64,000 bases of DNA from Serratia quinivorans (GCF_946227985.1 NZ_CAMKGL010000003.1:186001-250000); one strand, 5' to 3'; shown: positions 27,003 through 37,125, numbered from the stretch's first letter. The notes: generated by a model from the letters alone, not told the origin. Program-made: numbers and translations.

Positions 27003-27305
27003 CTAACCAGCGGTATCGACAGGCATTATTGCTTGCAGGTTGTACAGCGTGATCAAGGTTTTCAGGCGATCGCCGGCACCAGAAATTTTTAATTCCACGC
27101 CGCGCTGACGCTGCTGTTCACGCAGATGTACCAGCAATGCCAGCCCGGAAGAATCCACACGCTGCAATTGCGTAACGTCGAGGACAGTTTTATCCGCCAG
27201 CAACGTTTCCCGCTGTTCCCACAGCGGCAACAGAGTTTCCCGATCCAGTTCACCGCGCAGGATCAGAGTCTGCTGCTGCGATTCAAAGCTGAGTGCGGTG
27301 GTCAT
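27003..27305 (-). CDS. mlaB: Phospholipid ABC transporter STAS subunit MlaB
   Basis: A 100-residue STAS-domain protein that binds MlaF and stabilises the MlaFEDB complex on the inner membrane. The core [20 protein letters not shown] (about residues 45-64) holds the conserved Ser of anti-sigma-antagonist folds. Its start overlaps the mlaC stop codon by one base, so translation is coupled. Confidence 0.95.
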   Translation of the reverse strand: MTTALSFESQQQTLILRGELDRETLLPLWEQRETLLADKTVLDVTQLQRVDSSGLALLVHLREQQRQRGVELKISGAGDRLKTLITLYNLQAIMPVDTAG

Positions 27306-27934
27306 CAGTTTTTCTGATCCAGCGTGATAGGACGCTGTGCCGCCGCCTGCAGTTGTTTGGTCAGGCCGTCAATCCCTTGGGTACGCAGTGTAGATGCCCA
27401 CTCGTTTTGTTTGGTGGTGATCATGCTGACGCCTTCGGCGATCATGTCATACGCCTGCCAGTAACCGGTCTTGCTGTTTTTGCGCCACTGGAAGTCCAGA
27501 CGCACCGGCGGGCGACCGCCCTGGTCAATGATGGTCACGCGGATGGCGACGATATCGGCATTATCCAGCGGCTTTTCAGGTTCGATTTGGTAAGTCTGGC
27601 CGTGGTACATCGCCAACGCCTGGCCGTAGGCCTGTTCCAGATAGGCCTGGAATGCGGTGAAGTAAGCTTCACGCTGCGCCGGAGTCGCTTCTTTGTAATA
27701 ACGGCCCAGCACTAGCGCGCCGGCGTATTTAACCTGTACAAACGGCATCAACTCCTGATGCACCACGGAACGCAGGTAGTTGGGATCCTGCTTGATTTTC
27801 GGCTGCTCGGTTTTCAGACGGGTAAAGGTCTTTTGAGCCGCGTCCTGCATCAGGCTGTAAGGATTGGTTTGATCGACCGCATTCGCCAGCGGCGCAACCA
27901 CCAGCAGAGCAACCATAAGTAAACGTTTAAACAT
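27305..27934 (-). CDS. mlaC: Periplasmic phospholipid-binding protein MlaC
   Basis: A 209-residue soluble periplasmic shuttle that carries one phospholipid between MlaA at the outer membrane and MlaFEDB. A signal peptide is visible ([19 protein letters not shown]). The MlaC/Ttg2D fold runs from about residue 30, with [19 protein letters not shown] and [20 protein letters not shown] typical of the family. Confidence 0.96.
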   Translation of the reverse strand: MFKRLLMVALLVVAPLANAVDQTNPYSLMQDAAQKTFTRLKTEQPKIKQDPNYLRSVVHQELMPFVQVKYAGALVLGRYYKEATPAQREAYFTAFQAYLEQAYGQALAMYHGQTYQIEPEKPLDNADIVAIRVTIIDQGGRPPVRLDFQWRKNSKTGYWQAYDMIAEGVSMITTKQNEWASTLRTQGIDGLTKQLQAAAQRPITLDQKN

Positions 27935-27948
27935 GCAGGCTTCCTCTC

Positions 27949-28500
27949 TTAATGAATGGGGGCAGCAGGTTGCGGCGCAGTACCGGCAGCCGGGCTAGTA
28001 GCCGCGTCTCCCGCTTTATCTGCGTTATCCTGGCCGCTGCTCTTATACAAGAACTGGCCGATCAGGTCTTCCAGAACCATGGCTGATTTGGTGTCTTGAA
28101 TGGTACCACCGTCCTTCAGAATGGTGGTGCCCATATCCGGGTCTTCAAAACCGACGTTCAATGCCAGATATTGCTCCCCCAGCAGGCCGGAGGTACGGAT
28201 CGCCAGTGAACTGGTATCCGGTATCTGGTTGAATTTATCCTGGATGTCCAGGGCAACGCGCGGCGTATAAGTTTTAGGGTCGAGCGAGATTTCGGCCACC
28301 CGGCCAATCATCACACCGCCGATTTTCACCGGTGAACGCGCCTTCAGACCGCCGATGTTATCGAAAGTCGCATAAATGCGGTAGGTCGGCTCGTTACCGA
28401 TCGACTTAATGTTCGCCACTTGCAGGCACAAAAACACGATAGCGCACAGCGCAATCAGCATAAATGCCCCAACCCAGATCTCACTCTTCTTCGTTTGCAT
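27949..28500 (-). CDS. mlaD: Phospholipid ABC transporter MCE subunit MlaD
   Basis: A 183-residue inner-membrane MCE protein starting [11 protein letters not shown]; five upstream codons are excluded. One membrane helix (about 8-28) precedes the MCE domain ([20 protein letters not shown], residues about 40-115). Six copies form the ring above MlaE through which lipid passes. The C-terminal tail is A/P-rich and variable. It starts 4 bp after the mlaE stop codon. Confidence 0.96.
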   Translation of the reverse strand: MQTKKSEIWVGAFMLIALCAIVFLCLQVANIKSIGNEPTYRIYATFDNIGGLKARSPVKIGGVMIGRVAEISLDPKTYTPRVALDIQDKFNQIPDTSSLAIRTSGLLGEQYLALNVGFEDPDMGTTILKDGGTIQDTKSAMVLEDLIGQFLYKSSGQDNADKAGDAATSPAAGTAPQPAAPIH

Positions 28501-28504
28501 CGAA

Positions 28505-29287
28505 TCAATTCCCAAACATCAGTGCTGTCAGCACGAAATCCAATCCCAACACCGCCAGTGACGAATGTACCACGGTACGGGTCGTTGCCCGGCTAATCCC
28601 TTCAGAGGTCGGTACCGCATCATAACCGTTGAAGATGGCAATCCAGGTCACGGTGATGGCAAATACCACGCTCTTGATCAGGCAATTGAGCAAGTCTTTT
28701 TTCCACTCTACGGCACCCTGCATGGCCGACCAGAAGAAGCCGCTGTCAATGCCCTTCCAATCCACGCCGACCACCGAACCACCCCAGATGCCCAGCGCGA
28801 CAAAGATCAGCGTCAGCAGTGGCATGCTAATTAAACCGGCCCAGAAGCGCGGCGCGACAATACGCCGCAGTGGATCGACCGCCATCATTTCCAGGCTGGA
28901 GATTTGCTCGGTTGCCTTCATCAGACCAATTTCGGCCGTCAGGGCGGAGCCGGCGCGGCCGGCAAACAGCAGTGCGGTGACCACCGGCCCCAGTTCACGC
29001 AGCAACGATAAGGCCACCATCATACCCAGACTGGCTTCGGCGCTGTAGGTGGTGAGCACCAGGTAACCCTGCAGCCCCAACACCATGCCGATAAACACCC
29101 CGGAAACCATGATGATCAGCAGCGACTGCACGCCCACGCTATGCATTTGCTTGAGCAACAGCGGCCACTGCTTGCGCGGCTCAGGCCGCCCGACCAACGC
29201 GTTGAACAGCATCAATCCGGCGCGCCCAAAGCTGGCGCTGGTGTTGATGCCACGGCGTCCTAACGACGCTAACGCCTGTAATAACAT
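28505..29287 (-). CDS. mlaE: Phospholipid ABC transporter permease MlaE
   Basis: A 260-residue multi-spanning permease of the MlaE/YrbE family. It keeps the coupling region [40 protein letters not shown] (about 94-133), which contacts MlaF, and the C-terminal helix with [17 protein letters not shown]. It lies 4 bp after mlaF and directly before mlaD. Confidence 0.97.
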   Translation of the reverse strand: MLLQALASLGRRGINTSASFGRAGLMLFNALVGRPEPRKQWPLLLKQMHSVGVQSLLIIMVSGVFIGMVLGLQGYLVLTTYSAEASLGMMVALSLLRELGPVVTALLFAGRAGSALTAEIGLMKATEQISSLEMMAVDPLRRIVAPRFWAGLISMPLLTLIFVALGIWGGSVVGVDWKGIDSGFFWSAMQGAVEWKKDLLNCLIKSVVFAITVTWIAIFNGYDAVPTSEGISRATTRTVVHSSLAVLGLDFVLTALMFGN

Positions 29288-29291
29288 CAGC

Positions 29292-30107
29292 TTATTTACT
29301 CCCTAAACCTAACAACTCGGCCTGATAATCGCCGGCCGGATAACGGAAAGGCACCGGCCCATCGGCAATACCATCCAGGAACTGGCGCACGCGTGCATCA
29401 GGATTGTTCTGTAATTCTTGCGCCGTGCCTTGGGCAATCACCCGATGATCGGCAACAATGTACGCGTAGTCGGCGATGCTCAGCACCTCCGGTACATCGT
29501 GCGAAACCACAATGCAGGTGATGCCCAGCGCGTGATTGAGCTCATCAATCAGCTTCACCAGCACGCCCATGGTGATCGGATCCTGACCGACGAAAGGCTC
29601 GTCGAACATGATCATCTCTGGGTCAAGCGCAATTGCCCGCGCCAACGCCGCACGCCGCGCCATACCGCCTGACAACTCATTGGGCATCAGCTCGGCCGCG
29701 CCACGCAGTCCGACCGCCTCCAGTTTCATCATCACCGTGCTGCGCAGGATCGGTTCCGGCAAACGGCTGTGTTCACGCAGGGGATAAGCCACGTTTTCAA
29801 ACACCGTCAGATCGGTAAACAGCGCGCCTGACTGGAACAACATGCTCATTTTCTTACGTGCTTCATACAGCTGATGGCGGGACAACGCGGGAATGTTATC
29901 GCCATCAAACCAGATCTCACCGCTGTCCGGCGCCAACTGGCCGCCAATCAGACGCAGCAGCGTCGTTTTACCAATACCGGACGGCCCCATGATCGCCGTC
30001 ACCTTGCCACGGGGAACCGTCAGGTTGATGTCTTCGAATATGAGTCGATCGCCACGCGAGAAAGTCATGTCGCGAACTTCGACCAGATTCTCTGCCTTCT
30101 GGTGCAT
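29292..30107 (-). CDS. mlaF: Phospholipid ABC transporter ATPase MlaF
   Basis: A 271-residue ABC ATPase that powers MlaFEDB. Walker A is GPSGIGKT (41-48), the signature is [14 protein letters not shown], and Walker B is [14 protein letters not shown]. The C-terminal extension that contacts a neighbouring MlaB is present. The start [13 protein letters not shown] at 30107 is chosen by homology; an upstream frame adds 25 residues without match. It heads mlaFEDCB; yrbG is divergent, with a repeat element between them. Confidence 0.96.
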   Translation of the reverse strand: MHQKAENLVEVRDMTFSRGDRLIFEDINLTVPRGKVTAIMGPSGIGKTTLLRLIGGQLAPDSGEIWFDGDNIPALSRHQLYEARKKMSMLFQSGALFTDLTVFENVAYPLREHSRLPEPILRSTVMMKLEAVGLRGAAELMPNELSGGMARRAALARAIALDPEMIMFDEPFVGQDPITMGVLVKLIDELNHALGITCIVVSHDVPEVLSIADYAYIVADHRVIAQGTAQELQNNPDARVRQFLDGIADGPVPFRYPAGDYQAELLGLGSK

Positions 30108-30225
30108 GTTAATGGATCCTTTGCGGCTTATTTTTGCCAAATCTACCCGCGATGTTAAAGCAACGGGCGCAATGCGTCTCATCTTTACAAAAACTTACCG
30201 GCATTTCGTTACCAATGGTGCGCTA

Positions 30226-30490
30226 AGGCTGTGCTTCTCCTTGTGCGTGGCACCGTCGCAGACCCAAAAGTCCGTAATCAAGGCGGAGGGTGATGGACAT
30301 AGTGGACCTACGTTCAAGCCCGACAACGCAGAGTACGGGCTTTTGGGGCGCGACCCTAAGGGCTGGGGCCATTTGAGCGCGCCCCTGTGTTACGAGCCGC
30401 TTATTTGGCACACCAAATCTCACGACTCGCGCCTTGCTGCGCACTCAAATTGCCACCAGCGGTGTTCACGCACAAGGAGAAGCACAGCCT
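30226..30490. mobile_element. 265-bp non-coding element with perfect 24-bp terminal inverted repeats (MITE-like)
   Basis: The outer 24 bases at 30226-30249 are an exact reverse complement of 30467-30490. The inside is also structured: CCCAAAAGTCCGTAATC pairs imperfectly with the segment ending GTACGGGCTTTTGGG, GGGGCGCG pairs with CGCGCCCC, and a longer imperfect arm links GGGCTGGGGCCATTTGAG to CTCAAATTGCCACCAGC. It therefore folds into several arms, and no transposase or other protein is encoded. It lies between the divergent mlaF and yrbG promoters. A target duplication is not certain; TA occurs next to the left end and over the right end. It is longer than the roughly 126-bp ERIC, and I do not recognise it as one. 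Confidence 0.75.
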
Positions 30491-30674
30491 AATTTTACTT
30501 TTACGCGCCACCCGGTCAAAATTGGCACCATAACGAAAAAAACGAAAGTGTTCATATATTAGCCGGGAAATCCCGTTGCTGCGGCTTTAGCCTGCGCAAC
30601 GGAGGGCAAAGCAAGATAGCCGAATTACGGCTTTTAACCAACGAACCGGGATAATTCCCAACAAAGGACCCTGC

Positions 30675-31652
30675 ATGTTTCTCGCGATAGTTTTATTAAT
30701 CGTTGGTTTATTTTTACTGGTGTATGGCGCAGACCGCTTAGTTTACGGTGCTGCGGTGATTTCTCGTTCCCTTGGTGTGCCACCGCTGATTATCGGCATG
30801 ACTATCGTCGGCATCGGCACTTCGCTGCCGGAACTGTTTGTTTCGACCACCGCCGCGCTGAACGGGCAGATAGATATGGCGGTGGGAAACGTAATAGGTT
30901 CCAACATCACCAATATTCTATTGATCCTTGGCGTTGCCGCGCTGATCCACCCGCTGGCTGCACGTTCTGAAGTATTGCGCCGCGAACTGCCGCTGATGTT
31001 GGCGGTCACAGTATTGTGCGGTTTCGTGCTGATGGACGGCACGCTAAGTCGGCTGGATGGCGTGTTGCTGTTGGCCGCCGCAGCCGTCTTCATTCTGCTG
31101 ATGTTGAAAATTGCCCGGCTGGCACAGCGTGAAGGCAACGATAGCCTGACCGTGGAACAAATGGCCGAGCTGCCGCAGGACAGCAGCAACACCGTGGCGG
31201 TGCTGTGGCTGGTGCTGGCGTTTATCATTCTGCCGCTGTCCTCCAAAATGGTGGTCGATAACGCCACGGTGATCGCGCACTTTTTCGGTATGAGTGAGCT
31301 GGTGGTCGGTCTGACCCTTATCGCTGTCGGCACCAGCCTGCCGGAGCTGGCCACCTCCATCGCCGGAGCACTAAAGGGTGAGGATGATATGGCCATTGGC
31401 AATATCATCGGCTCCAACATTTTCAATACGGTGATAGTGCTGGGTGTCCCCGCCCTGCTGTCCCCTGGCAGGGTCGATGGCGCCGCCTTCCACCGCGATT
31501 ACTGGGTGATGCTGGCGGTCAGCATTGTGCTCACCGCCTTGTGCGTTGGGCGTAAACATCGCATCGGTCATCTGGCAGGGGCTCTGTTATTATGTGGCTT
31601 TATTGCGTATCTTGCGGTGCTGTTTTTTAACCCTTTCAGTACTTTCGGCTAA
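30675..31652 (+). CDS. yrbG: Calcium/sodium antiporter family protein YrbG
   Basis: A 325-residue inner-membrane protein of the CaCA superfamily. The two alpha repeats are clear: GIGTSLPELFVSTTAALNGQ with GNVIGSNITN (about 51-85), and AVGTSLPELATSIAGALKGE with GNIIGSNIFN (about 216-255). They form the inverted two-fold ion site. About ten membrane helices are seen. The E. coli homologue is non-essential and its physiological ion is not settled. It precedes kdsD on the same strand with a 14-bp gap. Confidence 0.93.
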   Translation: MFLAIVLLIVGLFLLVYGADRLVYGAAVISRSLGVPPLIIGMTIVGIGTSLPELFVSTTAALNGQIDMAVGNVIGSNITNILLILGVAALIHPLAARSEVLRRELPLMLAVTVLCGFVLMDGTLSRLDGVLLLAAAAVFILLMLKIARLAQREGNDSLTVEQMAELPQDSSNTVAVLWLVLAFIILPLSSKMVVDNATVIAHFFGMSELVVGLTLIAVGTSLPELATSIAGALKGEDDMAIGNIIGSNIFNTVIVLGVPALLSPGRVDGAAFHRDYWVMLAVSIVLTALCVGRKHRIGHLAGALLLCGFIAYLAVLFFNPFSTFG

Positions 31653-31666
31653 ACCGAGGGGCGGGA

Positions 31667-32659
31667 ATGAGTATGTCGAACATTCAGTTGCAACCAGGCT
31701 TTGATTTTCAGCAGGCAGGCAAAGAAGTGCTGCAGATTGAGCGTGACGGGCTGGCCCAGCTCGATCAATACATCAATGCAGACTTTACCCGCGCCTGCGA
31801 GCTGATCGCCGAATGCACCGGTAAAGTGGTGGTGATGGGCATGGGTAAATCCGGCCATATCGGCTGCAAGATTGCCGCCACCTTCGCCAGCACCGGCACG
31901 CCTTCGTTCTTTGTTCACCCTGCGGAAGCCAGCCACGGTGATCTGGGCATGGTGTCTGCGCAGGATATTGTGCTCGCCATCTCCAACTCCGGCGAGTCCA
32001 ACGAAATCCAGGCGCTGATCCCGGTATTGAAGCGCCAGCAAATCCCGTTGATCTGCATGACCAACAACCCGGAAAGCTCAATGGGCAAGACCGCGGATAT
32101 TCACCTGTGCATCAAGGTGCCACAGGAAGCCTGCCCGCTCGGCCTGGCACCGACCACCAGCACCACCGCCACCCTGGTAATGGGCGATGCGTTAGCCGTT
32201 GCCTTGCTGAAAGCCCGCGGTTTCACGCCGGAAGATTTTGCGTTGTCACATCCTGGTGGCGCTTTGGGCCGCCGACTGCTGTTGCGCGTGAGTGATATCA
32301 TGCACAGCGGCGATGAAATTCCCCATGTCAGCCCCGATGCATCGCTACGCGACGCGCTGCTGGAAATCACCCGCAAAAATCTGGGCATGACGGTCATCTG
32401 TGACGATCTGATGAAGATCGCCGGTATCTTTACCGATGGTGACTTGCGCCGGATTTTTGATATGGGTATCAATCTCAACGAGGCCAGGATCGTCGATGTT
32501 ATGACGCTCGGTGGCGTGCGAGTACGTCCGAACCTGCTGGCGGTCGACGCGCTGAACCTGATGCAGCAACGTCATATCACCTCAGTGCTGGTTGCCGATG
32601 GCGACCAGTTGCTGGGTGTGGTACATATGCATGACATGCTGCGCGCCGGCGTCGTTTAA
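31667..32659 (+). CDS. kdsD: D-arabinose-5-phosphate isomerase KdsD
   Basis: A 330-residue isomerase that turns ribulose-5-phosphate into arabinose-5-phosphate, the first step to Kdo for LPS. The SIS domain (VVVMGMGKSGHIGCKIAATFASTGTPSFFVHPAEASHGDL, about 48-87) is followed by two CBS domains (from about 210, with DIMHSGDEIPHV and HITSVLVADGDQLLGVVHMHD). A second ATG at 31673 would give MSNIQLQPG, closer to the E. coli start; the choice is open. Confidence 0.96.
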   Translation: MSMSNIQLQPGFDFQQAGKEVLQIERDGLAQLDQYINADFTRACELIAECTGKVVVMGMGKSGHIGCKIAATFASTGTPSFFVHPAEASHGDLGMVSAQDIVLAISNSGESNEIQALIPVLKRQQIPLICMTNNPESSMGKTADIHLCIKVPQEACPLGLAPTTSTTATLVMGDALAVALLKARGFTPEDFALSHPGGALGRRLLLRVSDIMHSGDEIPHVSPDASLRDALLEITRKNLGMTVICDDLMKIAGIFTDGDLRRIFDMGINLNEARIVDVMTLGGVRVRPNLLAVDALNLMQQRHITSVLVADGDQLLGVVHMHDMLRAGVV

Positions 32660-32676
32660 TTATGGAAGAGAACTCA

Positions 32677-33231
32677 ATGAGTCTGGTTGAAACCTGCTAC
32701 GGGCCTGTAGAACAAGACGTCATGGCTCGCGCCGGTAAAATCCGCCTGCTGATTTGTGATGTCGATGGCGTGCTGTCAGACGGCCTGATTTTCATGGGCA
32801 ACAACGGTGAAGAATTAAAGGCGTTTAACGTACGCGACGGTTACGGCATTCGCTGCCTGAAAACCTCGGATATTGAAGTGGCAATTATTACCGGCCGCTC
32901 CGCCAAACTCCTGGAAGACCGCGCAAATACCCTCGGTATTACCCACCTTTATCAGGGGCAATCCGATAAGCTTTTGGCCTTCCGCGAACTGTTGGATACA
33001 CTGTCGCTAACGGCAGATCAGGTAGCCTATATCGGTGACGACCTGATCGACTGGCCGGTGATGGCCCAGGTTGGCCTGGCAGTCGCGGTAGCAGATGCAC
33101 ATCCTCTGTTGCTGCCACGAGCCCACTATATTACCCGCATTGCCGGCGGCCGCGGTGCGGTACGCGAGCTGTGTGACATTATTCTTTTGGCTCAGAACAA
33201 GCTGGAGGACGCCAAAGGGCTGTCGATATGA
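32677..33231 (+). CDS. kdsC: 3-deoxy-D-manno-octulosonate 8-phosphate phosphatase KdsC
   Basis: A 184-residue HAD phosphatase that makes free Kdo for lipid A. Asp28 and Asp30 (CDVDGVLSDG) are the nucleophile and acid/base; GDDLIDWPVM holds the Mg-binding aspartates. I chose the ATG at 32677 because GGAAGA lies 8 bases before it; an in-frame ATG at 32662 (5 residues longer) has no ribosome site. The stop codon overlaps lptC by 4 bp. Confidence 0.95.
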   Translation: MSLVETCYGPVEQDVMARAGKIRLLICDVDGVLSDGLIFMGNNGEELKAFNVRDGYGIRCLKTSDIEVAIITGRSAKLLEDRANTLGITHLYQGQSDKLLAFRELLDTLSLTADQVAYIGDDLIDWPVMAQVGLAVAVADAHPLLLPRAHYITRIAGGRGAVRELCDIILLAQNKLEDAKGLSI

Positions 33232-33806
33232 GTAAAACCAAACTTTGGATCACCATCCTGCTGGCGGTGATCGCATTGGCGCTGATTGGCTGGAACATGA
33301 CGGATGTCAATGATGATGCCACGCCGGGGCCGGTTAACAGCCAGGACCCGACTTATCAGAGCCAGCATACGGTCACCATAGTGTACAATCCGACCGGCAA
33401 GCTGAGCTATAAGCTGGTGGCGGAAGACGTAAAGTACTATGAGGCCGACGAATTAAGCTGGTTTACCCAGCCAGTGATGACGCTGTTTGATGAAAACGCG
33501 ACGGCCACCTGGTCAGTTCGCGCCGATCGCGCCAAACTGACTAAAGACCGGATGCTGTATCTTTACGGCCATGTCGAGGTGAACAGCCTGACCACCACCT
33601 CACAGCTGGAAAAAATTAAAACAGACAATGCTCAGGTGAACCTGGTGACCCAGGATGTGGCTTCGGATGACGAAGTGACGCTCTATGGGACGAACTTCAC
33701 CTCTAACGGCATGAAAATGCGTGGGAACCTGCGGGCCAAAACCGCTGAGCTGATTGATAAGGTTAAGACCAACTATGAAATTCAGAACCAACAAACAAAG
33801 CCGTAA
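33228..33806 (+). CDS. lptC: LPS export bitopic protein LptC
   Basis: A 192-residue bitopic inner-membrane protein. One N-terminal helix (about 7-24) inserts into LptFG and is followed by a periplasmic beta-jellyroll that hands LPS to LptA. It keeps VAEDVKYYEADELSWFTQPVMTLFD and the C-terminal KTAELIDKVKTNYEIQNQQT. It overlaps kdsC by 4 bp and lptA by 32 bp, so the genes are tightly coupled. Confidence 0.96.
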   Translation: MSKTKLWITILLAVIALALIGWNMTDVNDDATPGPVNSQDPTYQSQHTVTIVYNPTGKLSYKLVAEDVKYYEADELSWFTQPVMTLFDENATATWSVRADRAKLTKDRMLYLYGHVEVNSLTTTSQLEKIKTDNAQVNLVTQDVASDDEVTLYGTNFTSNGMKMRGNLRAKTAELIDKVKTNYEIQNQQTKP

Positions 33807-34314
33807 TCTGTTGATCGGCAGCTTGATTTTGGCCGCCAGCGCCCCCGCCTGGGCCCTGAAGTCCGACTCCAGCCAACCGGTAAGCATCGACTCGCTGAAA
33901 CAGTCTCTGGATATGCAGAGCAACGTCAGCACCTTTACCGATAACGTGGTGATCAAGCAAGGCACTATCGATATCAAGGCAGACAAGGTTGTGGTGACCC
34001 GACCAGGCGGCGATCAGAACAAAACTTATATCGAAGCCTTTGGCAACCCGGTGACTTTCTATCAGATGCAAGACAACGGCAAGCCAGTGAAAGGCCACGC
34101 GCAGAAGGTCCGTTACGATGTGGCGTCGCAGTTGGTGACCCTGACCGGGAACGCCTATCTGGAACAGCTCGACAGCAACGTAAAAGGCGATCGCATCACC
34201 TATCTGGTGCAACAGCAGCAAATGCAGGCGTTTAGCGACAAAGGCAAACGCGTGACTACGGTTCTGGTACCGTCGCAGTTGCAAGACAAAAACGGGCAAA
34301 AGAAGAGTAACTAA
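33775..34314 (+). CDS. lptA: LPS export periplasmic bridge protein LptA
   Basis: A 179-residue periplasmic protein with a signal peptide (MKFRTNKQSRNLLIGSLILA...APAWA). The OstA-type jellyroll shows SLKQSLDMQSNVSTFTDNVV, ADKVVVTRPGG and ITYLVQQQQMQAFSDKGKRV. Oligomers form the bridge from LptC to LptD. The start MKFRTNK inside lptC is chosen by homology; seven upstream codons are excluded. In E. coli this gene is sigma-E controlled from inside kdsC; I did not resolve that promoter here. Confidence 0.95.
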   Translation: MKFRTNKQSRNLLIGSLILAASAPAWALKSDSSQPVSIDSLKQSLDMQSNVSTFTDNVVIKQGTIDIKADKVVVTRPGGDQNKTYIEAFGNPVTFYQMQDNGKPVKGHAQKVRYDVASQLVTLTGNAYLEQLDSNVKGDRITYLVQQQQMQAFSDKGKRVTTVLVPSQLQDKNGQKKSN

Positions 34315-34320
34315 TCACTT

Positions 34321-35046
34321 ATGGCTACACTCATCGCAGAAAACCTGGCGAAAGCCTACAAGGGCCGCAAAGTTGTTGAAGACGTCAGCCTGAAAGTGAA
34401 ATCCGGCGAGATCGTCGGCCTGCTGGGGCCAAACGGCGCCGGCAAGACCACCACCTTCTACATGGTGGTGGGTATCGTTCAGCGTGATGCCGGGCGTATC
34501 GTGATTGACGAAGAAGACATCAGCCTGTTGCCGCTGCACGCCCGTGCGCGTCGTGGCATCGGCTATTTGCCGCAGGAAGCCTCAATCTTCCGCCGCCTCA
34601 GCGTGTATGACAACCTGATGGCCGTGCTGGAGATCCGTGAAGATCTCAGCAGCGAGCAGCGCGCAGACCGTGCGGTAGAGCTAATGGAGGAATTCCATAT
34701 CACTCACCTGCGCGACAACCTGGGCCAGGCGCTGTCCGGTGGTGAACGCCGCCGCGTCGAGATCGCCCGTGCGCTGGCGGCTAACCCGAAATTCATCCTG
34801 CTGGATGAGCCGTTCGCCGGGGTTGACCCGATTTCCGTTATCGACATAAAAAAAATTATCGAGCACTTGCGTGACAGCGGCCTGGGCGTGCTGATCACCG
34901 ACCATAACGTGCGCGAAACGCTGGACGTGTGTGAACGCGCCTATATCGTCAGCCAGGGCAAACTGATTGCCCACGGCACGCCGGATGCTATTCTGGCCGA
35001 TGAGCAGGTGAAACGCGTTTATCTGGGCGAAGAATTCCGCCTCTGA
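34321..35046 (+). CDS. lptB: LPS export ABC transporter ATPase LptB
   Basis: A 241-residue ABC ATPase that powers LptB2FGC extraction of LPS from the inner membrane. Walker A is GPNGAGKTT (36-44), the signature [19 protein letters not shown], and Walker [14 protein letters not shown]. It is 6 bp after lptA and 49 bp before rpoN, the conserved enterobacterial order. Confidence 0.98.
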   Translation: MATLIAENLAKAYKGRKVVEDVSLKVKSGEIVGLLGPNGAGKTTTFYMVVGIVQRDAGRIVIDEEDISLLPLHARARRGIGYLPQEASIFRRLSVYDNLMAVLEIREDLSSEQRADRAVELMEEFHITHLRDNLGQALSGGERRRVEIARALAANPKFILLDEPFAGVDPISVIDIKKIIEHLRDSGLGVLITDHNVRETLDVCERAYIVSQGKLIAHGTPDAILADEQVKRVYLGEEFRL

Positions 35047-35095
35047 GTGCCAGCGCGTCCTGATGGACGACTGTTAACGGAAGTAGACTGAAGAT

Positions 35096-36529
35096 ATGAA
35101 GCAAGGTTTGCAACTCAGGTTTAGCCAACAACTGGCCATGACCCCCCAGCTCCAGCAGGCGATTCGCCTGCTGCAGTTGTCCACGCTTGAGCTCCAGCAG
35201 GAGATACAGCTGGCGTTAGAGAGCAACCCATTGCTTGAACAGAGCGACCTGCACGAAGAAGTCGACGCCAAAGAAACTGTCGAAACCGAAGGTTTGGATA
35301 CCCGCGAGGCGTTGGAACAAAAGGACATGCCCGAAGAGCTGCCGCTCGACGCCACCTGGGACGAAATCTACACCGCAGGCACGCCGTCCGGTACCCGCAC
35401 CGATTACAGTGACGATGAGCTACCGGTTTATCAGGGCGAGACCACCCAGACCCTGCAGGATTACCTGATGTGGCAAGTGGATCTGACGCCATTTTCTGAT
35501 ACCGATGCCGCTATTGCCACCTCGATTGTCGACGCCGTTGATGACACCGGCTATCTCACCGTGCCGCTGGAAGACATTCTGGAGAGCCTGGGTGACGAGA
35601 ATGTGACAATGGACGAAGTCGAAGCGGTATTGAAGCGCGTACAGCGTTTTGATCCGGTTGGCGTTGCCGCGCGCGACCTGCGCGATTGTCTGCTGGTTCA
35701 GCTTTCCCAGTACGCTAAAGACACGCCCTATCTGGCTGAAGCACGCCTGATCATCAGCGAGCATCTGGACCTGCTGGCTAACCACGACTTTCGCAGCCTG
35801 ATGCGAACAACGCGCTCAAAAGAAGATACACTGAAAGAAGCGATGATGCTGATCCAGTCACTGGATCCTCGTCCGGGTCAGTCGATCAACACCGGCGAAT
35901 CCGAATATGTGATCCCGGACGTGCTGGTGCGCAAAGTGCAGGATGTCTGGACGGTCGAGCTCAACAGCGACAGCATTCCACGCTTGAAGATCAACCAGCA
36001 GTACGCCGCGATGGGCAATAGTGCACGTAACGACAGTGACGGGCAGTACATCCGCAGCAATTTGCAGGAAGCGAAATGGCTGATCAAAAGTCTGGAAAGC
36101 CGAAACGACACTCTGCTGAAAGTTTCGCGCTGCATCGTCGAGCAGCAACAGGCGTTCTTTGAACAGGGCACAGAATTTATGAAGCCCATGGTGCTGGCAG
36201 ATATCGCCCAGGCCGTGGAGATGCATGAATCGACAATTTCACGCGTGACCACGCAAAAGTTTTTGCACAGTCCGCGCGGCATTTTCGAATTGAAATATTT
36301 CTTCTCCAGCCATGTGAATACCGACAGCGGGGGCGAAGCCTCCTCTACGGCGATCCGGGCAGTGGTCAAGAAAATGATCGCGGCGGAAAACCCCGCCAAA
36401 CCGCTCAGCGACAGCAAGCTGGCTACCCTGCTCTCCGACCAGGGGATCATCGTGGCGCGGCGCACCGTCGCCAAGTACCGAGAGTCTTTGTCCATCCCGC
36501 CGTCCAACCAACGTAAACAGTTGGTTTGA
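35096..36529 (+). CDS. rpoN: RNA polymerase sigma-54 factor RpoN
   Basis: A 477-residue sigma factor for nitrogen and other activator-dependent promoters. The Q/L-rich region I ([20 protein letters not shown], about 5-50), acidic region II (about 55-110), core-binding domain, helix-turn-helix ([20 protein letters not shown]) and the C-terminal RpoN box [10 protein letters not shown] are all present. It is followed by hpf, ptsN, rapZ and npr. Confidence 0.98.
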   Translation: MKQGLQLRFSQQLAMTPQLQQAIRLLQLSTLELQQEIQLALESNPLLEQSDLHEEVDAKETVETEGLDTREALEQKDMPEELPLDATWDEIYTAGTPSGTRTDYSDDELPVYQGETTQTLQDYLMWQVDLTPFSDTDAAIATSIVDAVDDTGYLTVPLEDILESLGDENVTMDEVEAVLKRVQRFDPVGVAARDLRDCLLVQLSQYAKDTPYLAEARLIISEHLDLLANHDFRSLMRTTRSKEDTLKEAMMLIQSLDPRPGQSINTGESEYVIPDVLVRKVQDVWTVELNSDSIPRLKINQQYAAMGNSARNDSDGQYIRSNLQEAKWLIKSLESRNDTLLKVSRCIVEQQQAFFEQGTEFMKPMVLADIAQAVEMHESTISRVTTQKFLHSPRGIFELKYFFSSHVNTDSGGEASSTAIRAVVKKMIAAENPAKPLSDSKLATLLSDQGIIVARRTVAKYRESLSIPPSNQRKQLV

Positions 36530-36552
36530 CCTCTATTGAGAAGGAAGACATT

Positions 36553-36840
36553 ATGCAGCTCAACATTACCGGACACCACATCGAAATCACCGAACCTTTG
36601 CGCGAGTTCGTGAACACCAAGTTCGCCAAACTCGAACAGTATTTTGACCGCATAAATCAGGTGTATGTCGTTCTTAGTGTGGAAAAAGTGCAGCAGATTG
36701 CGGAAGCGACGGTGCACGTGAATGGAGGCGAGTTGCACGCCACCTCGGAAGACGAGAACATGTATGCTGCAATTGACTCCCTGATCGACAAACTGGCGCG
36801 TCAATTGAACAAACATAAAGACAAACTGAAACAACACTGA
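36553..36840 (+). CDS. hpf: Ribosome hibernation promoting factor HPF
   Basis: A 95-residue short HPF (YhbH) starting MQLNITGHHIEITEPL, with AAGGAAG just upstream; nine earlier codons are excluded. The beta-alpha-beta-beta-beta-alpha fold binds the 30S mRNA/tRNA channel and promotes 100S dimers in stationary phase. The basic C-terminus ARQLNKHKDKLKQH is typical. About 285 bp separate it from ptsN, partly filled by a repeat. Confidence 0.97.
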   Translation: MQLNITGHHIEITEPLREFVNTKFAKLEQYFDRINQVYVVLSVEKVQQIAEATVHVNGGELHATSEDENMYAAIDSLIDKLARQLNKHKDKLKQH

Positions 36841-36904
36841 CATTCTGGGCCGTTTCCGTCAGCGGATACGGCTCAAACGTAGCCTCGGCCATCGGCGCGT
36901 TACC

Positions 36905-37035
36905 TGTATTACCTTAGATAATTGGAGTTGCATCAAGGCGGCAAGGGAACTTATCCCAATGAGCTTACTCAGGTAAGTGATTCGGGTAAGTGATCGCAGC
37001 CAACACAGAGGCGGCTTCAAGTATGACGGGTATGG
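36905..37035. repeat. Palindromic intergenic repeat (about 130 bp) between hpf and ptsN
   Basis: An imperfect palindrome: the left end, ATTGGAGTTGCATCAAGGCG, mirrors the right end, GAGGCGGCTTCAAGTATGACGG (read in reverse). The centre is the stem-loop TCCCAATGAGCTTAC/GTAAGTGATTCGGG. The right-hand text, with CGCAGCCAACACAG and AAGTATGACGGGTAT, looks like a dispersed short repeat I recall from intergenic DNA of Serratia, Yersinia and Photorhabdus. The exact edges and copy number cannot be fixed from one copy. Confidence 0.6.
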
Positions 37036-37125
37036 GTACGCGCCGATAAGCCATCAAGGTTAAACAAGGCGAAAAATCACCTCACAAGCCTCCTGCTTGC
37101 TGGTGTGGTTTTAAGTGAAGATGAG

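Noticed and set aside
30226-30490. Considered as an ERIC sequence or IS remnant
   Set aside because: It is about twice ERIC length, lacks any transposase fragment, and I do not recognise ERIC core text; no firm target duplication is seen.
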